Source: Hondaea fermentalgiana (taxonomy: Eukaryota; Sar; Bigyra; Thraustochytrida; Thraustochytriidae). From it: a stretch of DNA of 64,000 nucleotides. Shown here piece after piece: positions 11,001-18,513 of the stretch (position 1 is the first letter of the stretch; every line of letters begins with the position of its first letter). The translations under genes and the position numbers were made by a program. Under the pieces are notes generated by a model. That model had not been told where the DNA came from, did not search any database, and worked only from the letters and a program-made list of their open reading frames with translations. The stretch is taken from positions 17,735-81,734 of the forward strand of contig NPFB01000083.1 in the NCBI GenBank assembly GCA_014084085.1, read 5' to 3'.

Positions 11001-12749
11001 CGAGGCTGTCTCTGGCTTTGTCGCTTGCGCATCTTGCGCAGAGGCCTGGAGAATCTCAATGTAGGTGACAATGTGGCGCGCGCGAAGCATGCAAGCGTTG
11101 GGCATCCGAAGCACCTCGACAACAAAGTCCACAAGCTGCTTACGGCGCGGACTGCTCAGGTCGGTCGTCGTCTCGAGAAGACGCCAGAGCAGATCCAGAA
11201 GCGCTTGCAGCACGCTCACCTCACAAAGTGATAGATTTGACTTGTAGCCAGCAGACGCGGTGCCGCAGCTCATGAGTTTTTCCACAAAAAACAGCATGTC
11301 GCCGCGGTGGTCGTCGACAAGGCGCGAGGCACAGCGGAGAATATAGGCAGCCGTGGGCGGATGCACGTCGTGGTCGACCGCGAGCTCGGCGAGAAGGGAT
11401 TGAACAGCACCTCGCACAGAGTCGTGGTGACCAACACAGCACTTGAACATGAGATCGACGTGTTTCTCCTGCATGGCGGCTCCGCGCGCCATAAACTCCA
11501 AAAGTCGCTGGCTGCGACCCACGAGAGCGGGGTGCAAGGCGTCCGTGGACCCGAACAGTTTTTCAAGAACTTCGTTGTCCACGAGCCACTCGTGCATGGA
11601 TTTGGTGTCAAACATGTCATCATCGGCCGCCCCCGCGCCTGCTGGCGGCGGTGGCGGCGGCGGAGGGGGCGCTGTCGTTGACATTGAAGATCCGAGGCCG
11701 TCGGTGGATCCCATGGAGCGTGCTCCTGCCTGTTGCGCGTCGGTCACGAGCTCCCCGATGAGATCGAGGCCGAGCTTGCGCAGCTGAAAGGCGCTCGAGG
11801 TAAACGTACGAAGCGCAAGGGTCCGCAAAAAGTAGCGAAGGCGCTCGTCGTCGCCCAAGACAACCTTGAGAGCCTTGCGCAATTTGGCAAGCTCGACCGT
11901 GCGCTGCGTCTTGAGGGCCTCTTCATCCATGCGCTCCACGGCTTGAATGGCGGCGCGGCAAGCTGCCTCAGCGCGCTCTCGGCCAATTAAGTCCTGCGCC
12001 TGAACAAAGGGTTCGAGCAAGAGCACTACTTCGTTTGCGGTCAGCGACCGGGCTTGCCCAGTTGAAGAAGAGGAAGAGTTGAGGTTTTCTCCGGTCGAGG
12101 CACCGCCCGCAGTTTCCGAGACGCCAGGATCCCCTGAGCCACCCTGCGTGCGGCGCACGGGCACCTTTCCCGTCATCATTTGCTCCAGAAGATCGAAGCC
12201 GCCTCTTTCGTAAAAGGTTTTCACCACAATTTCACGTACTTTGAAGCCACGCGAGCGTTTGATCACCTCTCGAGAGGTCAATTCGGCATCCATGGCGTCA
12301 GGCGTCGAGTAAAAGACCGCGTCTGGGCTCAAAATACGCGCCAGAAGTTGGAGGTACTGCACGTGCTGGTATTTTTTGAGGTCATGAAGGACTAGCTCGC
12401 ATGTACCCTGCAGAACGACCTGGAAATTATGGAGGAGCTTGACCAAGACAGAATGTGCCGTCTGTTCGAGGAAGATTCCCACAACGCCCTCGATGCATTC
12501 GCGCATGAAGGCCTCCACTTCTGGGGACCCAGCAAACTGGAGTGCCACGGTCATGGCCTTTCCACATGGCGCATATTCAACGCTTTGATTCTCGACATAC
12601 AAGTTGGAAACATATGTGAGCTGTTGGAGCTGCTGGCGGTCCATTCCGCTCGGCGTCGTCTGTTGCATGCCCGCGTTGGCGTTACCGCCTGCGCCCGCGG
12701 CGCCGGGATTGACGCCTGGAGGATCCATATCACGAGGTGTGGCACCCAT
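2070..12749 (-). CDS. Giant ubiquitin C-terminal hydrolase (USP9X/USP24/USP34 type)
   Basis: A 3559-residue intronless deubiquitinase. About 2080 residues of helical, scaffold-like sequence precede a USP catalytic domain at roughly 2085-2600. The Cys box GLVNQGATCYQNSVLQQLF contains C2100. The His box has GHYYSFIKDR with H2470, followed by WFRFDDERVTPF. A zinc-ribbon pair CEVC lies in the fingers region. A long helical C-terminal region follows, ending in acidic stretches and a Gln/His-rich tail coded by CAG/CAA repeats. Size and architecture match the USP9X/USP34 family, which removes ubiquitin from many substrates. Odd points: a Ser/Gly/Met-rich insertion splits the last catalytic strands before NAYLLLYEL, an acidic insertion of about 80 residues precedes the His box, and there is a polyproline run near residue 365. 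Its 3' end faces the preceding gene across 264 bp. Confidence 0.92.
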   Translation of the reverse strand: MGATPRDMDPPGVNPGAAGAGGNANAGMQQTTPSGMDRQQLQQLTYVSNLYVENQSVEYAPCGKAMTVALQFAGSPEVEAFMRECIEGVVGIFLEQTAHSVLVKLLHNFQVVLQGTCELVLHDLKKYQHVQYLQLLARILSPDAVFYSTPDAMDAELTSREVIKRSRGFKVREIVVKTFYERGGFDLLEQMMTGKVPVRRTQGGSGDPGVSETAGGASTGENLNSSSSSTGQARSLTANEVVLLLEPFVQAQDLIGRERAEAACRAAIQAVERMDEEALKTQRTVELAKLRKALKVVLGDDERLRYFLRTLALRTFTSSAFQLRKLGLDLIGELVTDAQQAGARSMGSTDGLGSSMSTTAPPPPPPPPPAGAGAADDDMFDTKSMHEWLVDNEVLEKLFGSTDALHPALVGRSQRLLEFMARGAAMQEKHVDLMFKCCVGHHDSVRGAVQSLLAELAVDHDVHPPTAAYILRCASRLVDDHRGDMLFFVEKLMSCGTASAGYKSNLSLCEVSVLQALLDLLWRLLETTTDLSSPRRKQLVDFVVEVLRMPNACMLRARHIVTYIEILQASAQDAQATKPETASQAVRISTAYELLQKIILMFDVIQVSSSPLSSTGRSFVNSTFESASQSYSAAFPGSNAAFESSPDNGAGLAADADAINSSSSRDAPGTGDEETHASLIVQEDGDGAKQLRTQSGLILELQERYKLLELVVEEIKAHCHRTSMSVKVTREQLLTHMQTLQIRLDFLQYCVSRSRLMLKFELVHQLWEALAQPLEREICMVWLRQVAVVDNGLCPGLSAEVTSQVFSQLLCGDMEFKQLSEPGFKCFSAFFLDVNRAEDILDGEALNHVGVANATSESISSTILDTHVKAADAESSAAADSTAPVSASSSTPSQEEKNNTSSPSSQLVETENGGSSTTTISSGKGEKVKKMQKHRSSIFTEFNQTPRNRSSGTEPSSATGGNPAATSLTSPNNALSPSALTPSHMFGFTFSGGPTRSDQSSASDIRISVVKRADVVGIDTLWRIVESAPEATSARAMDLLLQVQCRIEALGSETASTGASDVDISEDPIVDIAGDLEPDAGAPGPHLTDQKTGLERRRAFLDRTFALLEQSVTSKGSGTARVQRCIRLITNYLNAFPQTARLIPHAPPRGAELHFQVHHDKVLLFSKRDIGKALQISVPGTITSQVRRAQAARYMHGMILDYDKVSKEHSIWLVDGSRIRRDMGSMDPLDHGIKSASSNNIYQMLARATLDPRSLPVQPSPGVIAEDDVEQAARSYRALILHAREKHTLGALQQMILEDLVAKDELHCPLNQRTISLSVPIFHKSQRGLGHNQQPGQFVSRSADYGHERVLIGMQNTLDSILPEADQAAGVNRTATSRILRYVVYVDVDETAEMEAPISEVERDADLPSMLITTEGSKYVSMLMRLLDDPSISNTTRVELWELLQTLPTDQGMLRRLSEASKTAVDWGEELRPHGPFMLRALYVLMIVNRLIGNQQSRSRFEMSDGAAIADELDEGDDDDDDDDDVSMEEDFVAPKSSSRGVVENGSLTEASTWRSYFFKTEGFQEVVWLLGRILSESSDTGRVEQGWYWVWQQSVALPVVMRIIRFCVRGSLAGATTGTAQDPHTGKNAAPLRVQAGGRVKDVQMEDFKPARGMAFSPASKESISRHSDLKLLARNLSVLIVLAHRATCSQSGIHAEAERMASASQEMSASGGGDAEEIPIPSLPEDGPDEDETEDDESDEPAETGSGFGYGEDDLGMTLDRDASAGGRGNGKDQASESDNAMLEVLVDAVQTSFMVLQSNEALGAEFLASQVHHQQAHHLAWLGASSVVDVLALSRFSVVRDMLRDLLSMLCSFSEENRLAVESLAHETLYTIPRNCPTCDDYFAFVRREIIQGQFRVDRFTRLVIARLVQYPALSRQQIRREAKLLNSFGAALRAQTFKPRPGRPRRSVANEDSPQYIAIKAVTLTLLDDTLIGYLDLMELILQEDKTVCEDASMCTPLMESLFHRFLMAVPSASKKRASAIASLPDVRTRVFGLLRLMAEASDRCLKWLVDASSQFVRDTPVPVTRQGRLDWSFKPVDFRKSPSGFVGLVNQGATCYQNSVLQQLFMAPALRDWILHAPGVLGSIVASRTDAINRALDDGVQDEISPHEEDEGAEYLWNDIPRMRDSKKNRLLRALQYTFTFLKHSDKRFFNPRGFVNESAGLKLTDGHLSQNDAIEFYSRLVDYLEETTQGKSQCKALQDMLYVRTCTMNVRNCDGKHRTESEVGTPFLTLNVRSGMAGPTLHSLDDALESWFKAEKLSGLECEVCNTKDKERRFEADQIKCFSKLPPVLVVQLQRFDFDYEIMQPTKLNHRVSFEHRIDLYRFTRAAVMEKFDEEASRANPATPSVEAAEVVSGSTKVEGSAGRASPALAQSSEPVKLAESDGKEEPPEGTDADEDAAIKPKPNTVYELSGVVVHQGSGANFGHYYSFIKDRRSGSWFRFDDERVTPFDVRNLEEECFGGPLGSGGGSQGGWSSSSNSGGMNMGGMNLGLGGMGKFKQYGARDNNAYLLLYELLDGPRSGVATAYQPKLSMPRAPSMSSAPVLESPATNSLGFARAGQLVCRLQVWLRQARLALTAKHRLKKIEQDVWEDNQRTLRHGLVMVPTFMDFCLGLLQIQSTDEDTLEATAKMGLIVYTRATLRIHSLKSRLRVWDTKLRDLLRRSLDMAPGVIPWFLGAVCKPDIRHDTLEPLLQHCTEKAARSFAVSLLNDVIGLAVDAAWGPSIAEGPCAPQQAVEGALVQFVDVMCGLLPMEPTNCRFMRPYFAVWQGLCRAPPLRDMLLERDVDVLLLRVYQLADPSLRAAGRNRGSSLDLHSAQQQQAGALSGVVEGDFSALVDALTLLLMGSTSDESYRRLARLSGYYEDPMSADGDGDAEDIEDEFGEESGIVGAGEEGTEEHARSSTMSWFMRQARMSRAVRLARGMPSKGDAPSTTAHLPEAVIIAMARRDPRPGALLLARACKGDIKLSVAVIRELLSSMDTSISMLEISNTTVESICARIKAVALALSAVGSIEDGHLYERSREIVHSCLTQMIQLQKEVKSLASRQEANRTGARYPQSIYYDSETEDMYHVNVYAVYRLAKTLGQLYVVNAGVREVMNEFQQHWVDWVPKWLDSHSYKRALGGNMDVWTRSVAKGRTVRLLMRAAAMAHPKFRYKMLPPEKVTIIVKGAGTPECNGEYIFDGYFRPNESNQIDSVTPKFVKFVRGRPYNLYRCQVKDKQYTWYISELSAKPGTNSDTDYYSSHQGNPSSMPPEGGWTPCGQGAKPAPSHVRILREAFDPEDDPCKALETRKQIAAQRQAAAANTRAARAGSSSASTTAPSSAGPAAAAAASSRAGSGGNSSSSAFTSTPSASRATPTVTPVAFSSAANANNSFHVQTSGGDRHLRPSAAFGGEDNDDEGEDGDDEEEEDDEDDERETGAGEDSFGHEVGESASNDLAALRPFGAGRSDDDDDLDDAASDQAVIPGGSVDGDFDDDRDNLSTASGSGSDQQQQQRQQQQQQHQQQQPSHGEPHHM

Positions 12750-14503
12750 CGTTGCTTTGCCGTCGTCGTCGTCGAGCCCGTGAGTCTCGGCCCTTTTACT
12801 GGCCTGGCGAAATCAGCGTCTCCGAGCGTCGCTCCACGTTTTCTGAGCCGTGTTGAGTTGTGCTGTGTTGAGTAGTGATGTGCCGGGCTGCACGAGCAAG
12901 AGAGCGCTCGCGCAGAGCAGGGACCAGCGGCAGGATACGTATCTCTATCTTCGGAAGGAGGGAGACGGGGCGAAGGATCCTGGCCGAGACGGCTCTCCTG
13001 CGAACTCGGACTCGCGCGAGGATCAAAGGCCGCGCGGGGCTCGGAGACTCTCGCGTTCGCCTCGTGCCCGCGCCCACGGCCGGGCCCTGCGCGTCTGCTG
13101 GTCCGCACGCTCGGTCGGCTCGCGTCGCGTCGCGTCGACTCGCGTCGCAAGGAGGCGACGAGGCAGAGCTGGCCGGCCGGCGCGTCTGCTGGTNNNNNNN
13201 NNNNNNNNNNNNNNNNNNNNNNNNNNNNNNNNNNNNNNNNNNNNNNNNNNNNNNNNNNNNNNNNNNNNNNNNNNNNNNNNNNNNNNNNNNNNNGGTCGCG
13301 TCGCGAGGCCGCGGCGCCCGAGGCGGCGGAGAAGTCCGCGTTTACCCGGGCTCGCCGGGCCCGATTCGAACCGCCCAAACGAAGCCGCCGCGCAGCTGCT
13401 GCGTGCCTGCCTCCGCCTGCCTCCGCCTGCCCGCTCGCGTGCGCGCGCGTGCGCGGGGGAGCGGCGCGAGGGAGCGGCGCTGCGTCTCGCGCGAACCTGC
13501 GCCCGCGCCGGGCGATGGTCCCGGGAAGGTCGGCGAGGATGGTTTGCTCGCGGCGCGCCTTGGATTTTCTTCGCTCGTGCTTCTCTCGTTACATACATTC
13601 GCGCCTTGGTTCGAGTGACTAGGCAGAAAGAAGCAGGCAGGCCTCGAAGGCACTCACTTCTTCAAGTTGGGATGATAAGGATCGCCGAAGAAGGAGAGGA
13701 GCAAGCACGACTTCAAGGCCGCCGCCGCCGAGGAACTCGTGCAGCAAGCTTGCTTCGCTTGCTCGTTTGTCGCGCTGTGGATCGAAAGGTCATTGGGTGG
13801 ACGTGCAGCTGCAGATGGTTGTGGGGGAGTCGAAGGGACTCGGATTAAGAAAAGAAAGATACGCGGGACGCCGGGCGGGCAGCCACTGACCGTGGGTGCC
13901 AAACGATGAAATGGCGCGCGATGCTTGCTTGCTTGCTTGCTTGCTTGCAGTGCTCGAATGATTGCTTGCTTGTACGTAGTAGTTGCTTGCGTAGTTGCTT
14001 GGTTGCTTCCTTGCTTTGGGTTGCTTGCGTTGTTTTGCTTTTGTTTGGTTGCTTGCTTGTTCGTGGCAAACTTGCAAAGAAAGCGAATTTTCCAAGCTTA
14101 CGTTCACGTCGACCATCCGACAACCTCACCAAGCCCATCTTTCGTCCGCTTTTCGGTCGGCACGGACACGTGGCCATCCTTCTCGAGTTCCTCGCAAGAT
14201 TGCCTGCCCTGCGCTCTCTCTTCCTCTGTCGAGTCCGCCCACTCTCTCTCTCTCTTTGCAGTAGAAGAGGTCAAAGCCATACGCCATGCAGGCAGTCAGA
14301 CGTAAACCTCAAGGCAGATCGGGATCGTCGGAGCGTGCGCGCGACAGGACTCACGGCGCCCGAAGCAAGCACTTGCGAGTGAGCGAGCGAGCGACCACGC
14401 ACGCACGCTCGCACGCACACGAGCAGCAAGCGCTATACGCGACGAGGGTAAAGAAAGCACAGCGCAGGTCAGCGCAAGCCCGTGAGGCTAACGACCACTC
14501 GCG
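12750..14503. other. Divergent intergenic spacer with assembly gap and GCTT repeats
   Basis: Separates the deubiquitinase (-) from the PADR1 gene (+) and should hold both promoters. GC-rich with CGTCGCGTCG-type repeats around 13120-13150, a 100-N gap, and a (GCTT)n tract at 13922-13950 with looser GCTT/GGTT repeats to about 14070. A pyrimidine tract ending in CTCTTTGCAG at about 14265 looks like a 3' splice site and could end a 5'UTR intron of the PADR1 gene, but I cannot pick a donor. Open frames here are low-complexity or cross the Ns. Confidence 0.6.
13194..13293. other. Assembly gap (100 N)
   Basis: Exactly 100 Ns, the usual placeholder for unknown size. The 13-bp word CGCGTCTGCTGGT occurs at 13090-13102 and again abutting the gap at 13181-13193. 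GTCGCGTCGCG also occurs on both sides. This points to an unresolved GC-rich tandem repeat. Confidence 0.95.
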
Positions 14504-15898
14504 ATGCCGGCGACGTGGGGCGTGGAAAAGGCCAAGTCGGGCCGGGCCGCGTGCAAGAAGTGCAAAGAGAAGATCCAAAAGGACGAGCTGCGATGGATCA
14601 AGTCGACCGAGAATGAAAAGTTTGGCATCATGAAGGCGTATCAGCACATCGGCTGCCTCATGTACCCGAAACGAGGCGAGGGTTTCGAGCTAAGCGATGT
14701 AGAGGGCCTCGACGATCTTTCTCCTTCGGAGCGCAAAACAGCCAAAGAAGCCTACGAGGACGCCAAGTCAAACACAGGCAAGAAACGCACCAAGGCGGAC
14801 GTCAAGAAAGAGGACGGGGACGTCAAGGAAGAGAAAGGAAAGAAGTCTTCGAAAAAGGCGAAGAAAGAATCCGGCGTCAAGGTGGAAAAGAAAGAGTCCA
14901 AGAAGCGGCAAAAGTTTGGTATTGACCTCGAGGAAGAATCCGATGATGTGGTGGCCAAATACAAAAAGATGAATGTCTCGGAACTCAAGGACTATCTGCG
15001 CGCGAACAAGCAGCTGCTCAAGGGAACCAAGTCGGACCTGGTGACGCGATGCGTGGACGGTGAAAAGAACGGACGGCTCCTCCCGTGCTCTGGATGTGGA
15101 CATGGCAAGCTTGAGCTGACGGAGCACAACACCGTGCAGTGCAGTGGGTATTTTGACGAGTCCGTGGGCCAACGCGTAAACTGCCGGTTCACCGCTCCGG
15201 TCGAGGAAGCCGGCCGCGGCAAGTGGCTAACTCCGGAAGAAGCGGAAGAAGAAAACAAGGACAAGAGTGCCAGCGCCAAGGGCGAGGCCGCAGCTGCTAC
15301 GCTGAGCAAGTCGGATCTGAAAAAGGTCGAAGCGGCTTTCAAGAGTCTCCCCGAGGATGCCACGCCGCGCGACAAAGCCATCAAGCTTGTCAAGGTGAGC
15401 AAGCAAATGGATCTTGCCATCCCAGACGACGAGGCCAAGGCACTGCAGCGCGCAGGCCAGGCCGTGATGGCCAGTCAAAACGACGATGACGATTACGACC
15501 TCATGGTGGCCTTCAAAGACATGCTTGGCGAGTTTGGAACTGCAGCCGCGGCCAAGGCGGCCGCCAAGGCAGAGGAGGAGAATCGACCCAAGGCGCGGTG
15601 CGAGGACAACACCAAGATCGCCAACCTTATTGACGAGCTCGCGGTCCTCGAAGCCAAGGCAAAAGAAGGCACCGACTGGGAGCGCAAGGTTGTGGCGCTC
15701 AAGCTTGCCGTGAGTGCCATTCGCGGCGCGACCTTTAAGATCACTTCGGGCAAGGAAGTGAGCAAGGCAAACTCCAAGAAGAAGCTGACCAACGTTGGAG
15801 CTCGTACGGGAGAGAAAATTGATGAGATTCTTTCCACCGGCTCGCTCGAGAGAGTCGAGGAACTTCGGGCCATGGATGAGCGTGGCGACTTTGCTTGA
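14504..15898 (+). CDS. PARP-type zinc finger / PADR1 / Pol beta 8-kDa-like fusion protein
   Basis: A 464-residue protein with three DNA-repair modules and no PARP or polymerase catalytic domain. Residues 1-75 are a PARP-type zinc finger (ligands C17, C20, H48, C51), known for binding DNA breaks. Residues 80-150 are lysine-rich and look disordered. Residues about 152-235 match PADR1 (SELKDYLRANKQLLKG, then a zinc ribbon around CSGCGHG and VNCRF). The C-terminal 80 residues (about 380-460) resemble the N-terminal lyase/HhH domain of DNA polymerase beta: FKITSGKE, then VGARTGEKIDEILSTG. By eye, the dRP-lyase Lys72 aligns with K438, next to a conserved Glu. Pol beta K35 has a Lys equivalent, but Y39 aligns with Leu. 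I infer a nuclear break-binding protein, possibly with abasic-site lyase activity. The ATG at 14504 starts just before the zinc finger. Confidence 0.82.
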   Translation: MPATWGVEKAKSGRAACKKCKEKIQKDELRWIKSTENEKFGIMKAYQHIGCLMYPKRGEGFELSDVEGLDDLSPSERKTAKEAYEDAKSNTGKKRTKADVKKEDGDVKEEKGKKSSKKAKKESGVKVEKKESKKRQKFGIDLEEESDDVVAKYKKMNVSELKDYLRANKQLLKGTKSDLVTRCVDGEKNGRLLPCSGCGHGKLELTEHNTVQCSGYFDESVGQRVNCRFTAPVEEAGRGKWLTPEEAEEENKDKSASAKGEAAAATLSKSDLKKVEAAFKSLPEDATPRDKAIKLVKVSKQMDLAIPDDEAKALQRAGQAVMASQNDDDDYDLMVAFKDMLGEFGTAAAAKAAAKAEEENRPKARCEDNTKIANLIDELAVLEAKAKEGTDWERKVVALKLAVSAIRGATFKITSGKEVSKANSKKKLTNVGARTGEKIDEILSTGSLERVEELRAMDERGDFA

Positions 15899-16386
15899 AC
15901 TGATGATCGTTGTCGAAAGCAAAATAACGAAGAAGAAGGAAGAAGAAGAAGAAGAAGAAGAAGAGAAAAAAGGAAGAAGCTTATTTTGACTGACGCACTG
16001 TACAACAGGCCGGCCTCTCACCAAGGCTTGAAGGCTTGCTTGCTTTCTTGCTTGCTTGCTTGATAGACGATCATCATAGAAATAAATCCCCCTCGAAAAA
16101 AAAAATCGGACAAAAATACGCCGCCGAGTCCATTGGGAGACAGAACAGAGTCGCCGCGCTGCGCCGCGCGCCGACAGCACGCGTCCGCGCGTCAGTCAGC
16201 CCTGTGCAAGACTGTGCCGCATCTCGGTGTCGCTTGGCACGACGCTGAGGAGAGGCGAGCCGGGAGTGCCGGGCCCGGCCGTATTCTCTTCTGCAAGTGC
16301 ACAGCGCCGAGCGGGGGCGTGAGCAAAGCCCCAAACCCAGGCCAGTCCAGCTAGCGAGCGAGTGAGCGAGCTACACCCAGGGAGAC
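15899..16386. other. Intergenic region, head-to-tail genes
   Basis: Contains a GAAGAA purine tract at about 15928-15970, a TTGC/GCTT repeat at 16030-16060 and an A-run near 16098. The second half is the likely promoter/5'UTR of the palmitoyltransferase. No gene seen. Confidence 0.6.
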
Positions 16387-17538
16387 ATGGCGCGCGCTGT
16401 GTACGAGCTCGTGGCGCAACAGGACGCCAAGACGGACGCCGAGACGGACGTAGAGCTGGGCGAGTCCGCCGGCGGCACGTCGCTTAAGGAAAGACACGCA
16501 GCACGAAGCTCTCTTGAGACGATTGGGCTCGACAGACCGACAGAGGGACGACCCGGCTCCGTGGCGCTTAGCAAGGCACCGCCACAACAATGCTCGCCAT
16601 GCGGAGCAGCACGGATTCTTGGAAGCTGTATGATGTTTCTCGTCGTAGGCCTGGTCCTTTTGTCTTACGTGCCCATGATGCATTTTTACGCGGACGGTAG
16701 CGCTACGGGCTCGATTGTTTTGCTCATCTTTCACGTGCTCATTGTATTGACGCTCGTGAGCTATTTCCAGACAGCTCTGACAGATCCAGGCACTGTCCCC
16801 TTGGGCTGGCACGCTCGCGTGGCCAAAATGGAACATCCTCCATATCGCAAGTGCGGGCGGTGCGGCTACTTTAAGCCACCGCGATCGCATTTTGACTCGG
16901 TCACTCGCCGCCTTGTGCTCAACATGGACCACTACTGTCCGTGGGTGAACAACTGCGTTGGCTTTTTCAATCGCAAGTTCTTCATTCAGTTTGTGGGCTA
17001 CGCCTTTGTCACCTGTTTCTTTGCCTCGCTCGCTCTGTACCTTGTGATCCGAGACGACAGTGTCCCAGGCCTTCGAATTCATTCGGGCGTCATCAAATCC
17101 ACCTCTTTTAACAAGAAGGATGGACGAATGAGCCCGGGCGGATCTGGAATAGGAGATGACGATAAAAGCGCCATCCTCGACATGCTCGGTCTGGGCTCGT
17201 TTGGCCTTTCCATGATGACCTTGCTAGGGGCCATCATTGATGGGGTCTTTACTTTTTCGCTCTCCATCTTTTTCTCTGCGCACATGTGGCTCACATTCCG
17301 CAATCAGACCACGATCGAGGGCAATTATGCGTCGCGTCCTTATCGTCTATCGCGCGGCGAAAACTTTCGCCAAGTCTTTGGCGCCAAGCCGCTCTACTGG
17401 TTTCTTCCTCTTTACGGCGACGGCCCTGTCGGAGACGGCGTGCACTGGCCTCGTGCGGATGGGACCTGGGATGGTCTCACGGAGGAGGTCGATAGTCCCG
17501 CAACAGCCGGCATGGGACCCGGCGTCCAGGTTGTGTGA
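16387..17538 (+). CDS. DHHC-family palmitoyltransferase, DHYC variant without most zinc ligands
   Basis: A 383-residue integral membrane S-acyltransferase that should transfer palmitate to protein cysteines. Four membrane segments lie at about 77-100, 113-132, 196-216 and 270-305. The Cys-rich domain sits between the second and third on the cytosolic side. C156 and C159 start the domain; the active site reads DHYC (D181, H182, Y183, C184) followed by PWVNNCVG. A TTxE motif (TTIE) follows the fourth membrane segment. The usual zinc ligands are missing: where a canonical member has H-C-x2-C-x2-C this protein has F169, D170, T173 and L176, and the second His of DHHC is Y183. Yeast Akr1 is an active DHYC precedent lacking these cysteines, so loss of activity need not follow. 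No ankyrin repeats. The substrate is unknown. Confidence 0.9.
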   Translation: MARAVYELVAQQDAKTDAETDVELGESAGGTSLKERHAARSSLETIGLDRPTEGRPGSVALSKAPPQQCSPCGAARILGSCMMFLVVGLVLLSYVPMMHFYADGSATGSIVLLIFHVLIVLTLVSYFQTALTDPGTVPLGWHARVAKMEHPPYRKCGRCGYFKPPRSHFDSVTRRLVLNMDHYCPWVNNCVGFFNRKFFIQFVGYAFVTCFFASLALYLVIRDDSVPGLRIHSGVIKSTSFNKKDGRMSPGGSGIGDDDKSAILDMLGLGSFGLSMMTLLGAIIDGVFTFSLSIFFSAHMWLTFRNQTTIEGNYASRPYRLSRGENFRQVFGAKPLYWFLPLYGDGPVGDGVHWPRADGTWDGLTEEVDSPATAGMGPGVQVV

Positions 17539-18422
17539 GCGAGCTCTCTTTTTTTGCTGTTGCATGCAGCAGCAAGCGGCTCATGGTCTGGGAGAGAAAA
17601 GGAAAGGGAAGGGAAAAGAAAGAAAGAAAGAAAGAAAAAGAAAAGAAAAGAAAAGAAATTTGGTCGGGTTGGGTGGGCGAAGAGCATCATCGTCGTCTGT
17701 ATTTATAATGCTTCTGTTTCTGCCTTTGCCTCTTTGCCTCTGCTTTTGCCTTTGCCTTTGCTCTTGCCGCGGTGCGGCACGCGCTCGGCACCGGCGTCGC
17801 AGAGCCCTTTCACCACCACCATCCTTGTCTAAAAAGAACAAAAATCAATCTTCTGCTTTGTGTGCAGTGTGTCTGAGGCGGGCTGCCTTGCCGCCGCCCT
17901 TCAAATTGTGTGCTCGTGCAGTGTGCGGCGAACGGCGATTATCCAAGGTGCTCGTCGTCCGCGCGGCCGGCCCTTTGATGACGGCCACAAAGAGGAAGAT
18001 CGCCGCGGCAGCACCAAAAAAAAAAGCATCAGCACAAGCACCAGCACCGACATCAGCCACAGGTGAAGTGAAGTGGAGCATGCGCATCTACGTCCGCGCC
18101 GCGAGACCTGCCTCTTCTGCTGCTGCTGCTGCTGCTGCTGACTGACTGTGGCTGGGGACGCACAAGGGAGGGGGCAGTGGCACACTACTACAGCGACGCC
18201 GACGACAAGGACGACGACGACGACGATCTGTCTCCACCACCACCGCCGCCGCCACCACGCACGACTCAGCGACCGAGACAAGCAAGCTGGGTAGGGAAGG
18301 GCCTAGTATACTAGACAGGCCGGAGCAGAGCTTGGAGCGAGCAGAGCGGAGACGTCGGCAGCGAGAGCAACAGCAGCGGCGACGGCGGCGACGACGGTGG
18401 CAGCGAGAGCAGCAGCGGCGGC

Positions 18423-18453
<31 letters not shown>

Positions 18454-18513
18454 CGAGGCTCCTGGCGACGGCCGGCATCAACTGCAGCAACAGCAAGAAG
18501 CAGCAGACTGAAA
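17539..18513. other. Intergenic region rich in simple repeats
   Basis: Purine tract of GAAA/AAAAG units (about 17590-17660), TTTGCC-type pyrimidine repeats (17710-17770), an A-run near 18016, (CTG)n at 18118-18142, GACGAC and CCACCG runs near 18190-18260, and (GCA)n at 18400-18455. The last would encode polyalanine in frame with the next gene but only from a GTG, so I treat it as 5'UTR. No gene seen. Confidence 0.6.

Noticed and set aside
13361..13378. B-box-like GGTTCGAATC on the minus strand (tRNA candidate)
   Set aside because: The flanking bases do not form a 5-bp T stem and no A-box or cloverleaf could be built.
12551..13848. Open frames crossing the N gap on both strands
   Set aside because: They depend on translating 100 placeholder Ns and contain only Arg/Ala-rich sequence.
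18397..18513. Polyalanine extension of EPSP synthase as a transit peptide
   Set aside because: In frame only from GTG, coded by a GCA microsatellite, and it lacks features of a leader; ATG 18514 has a good AAAATG context.
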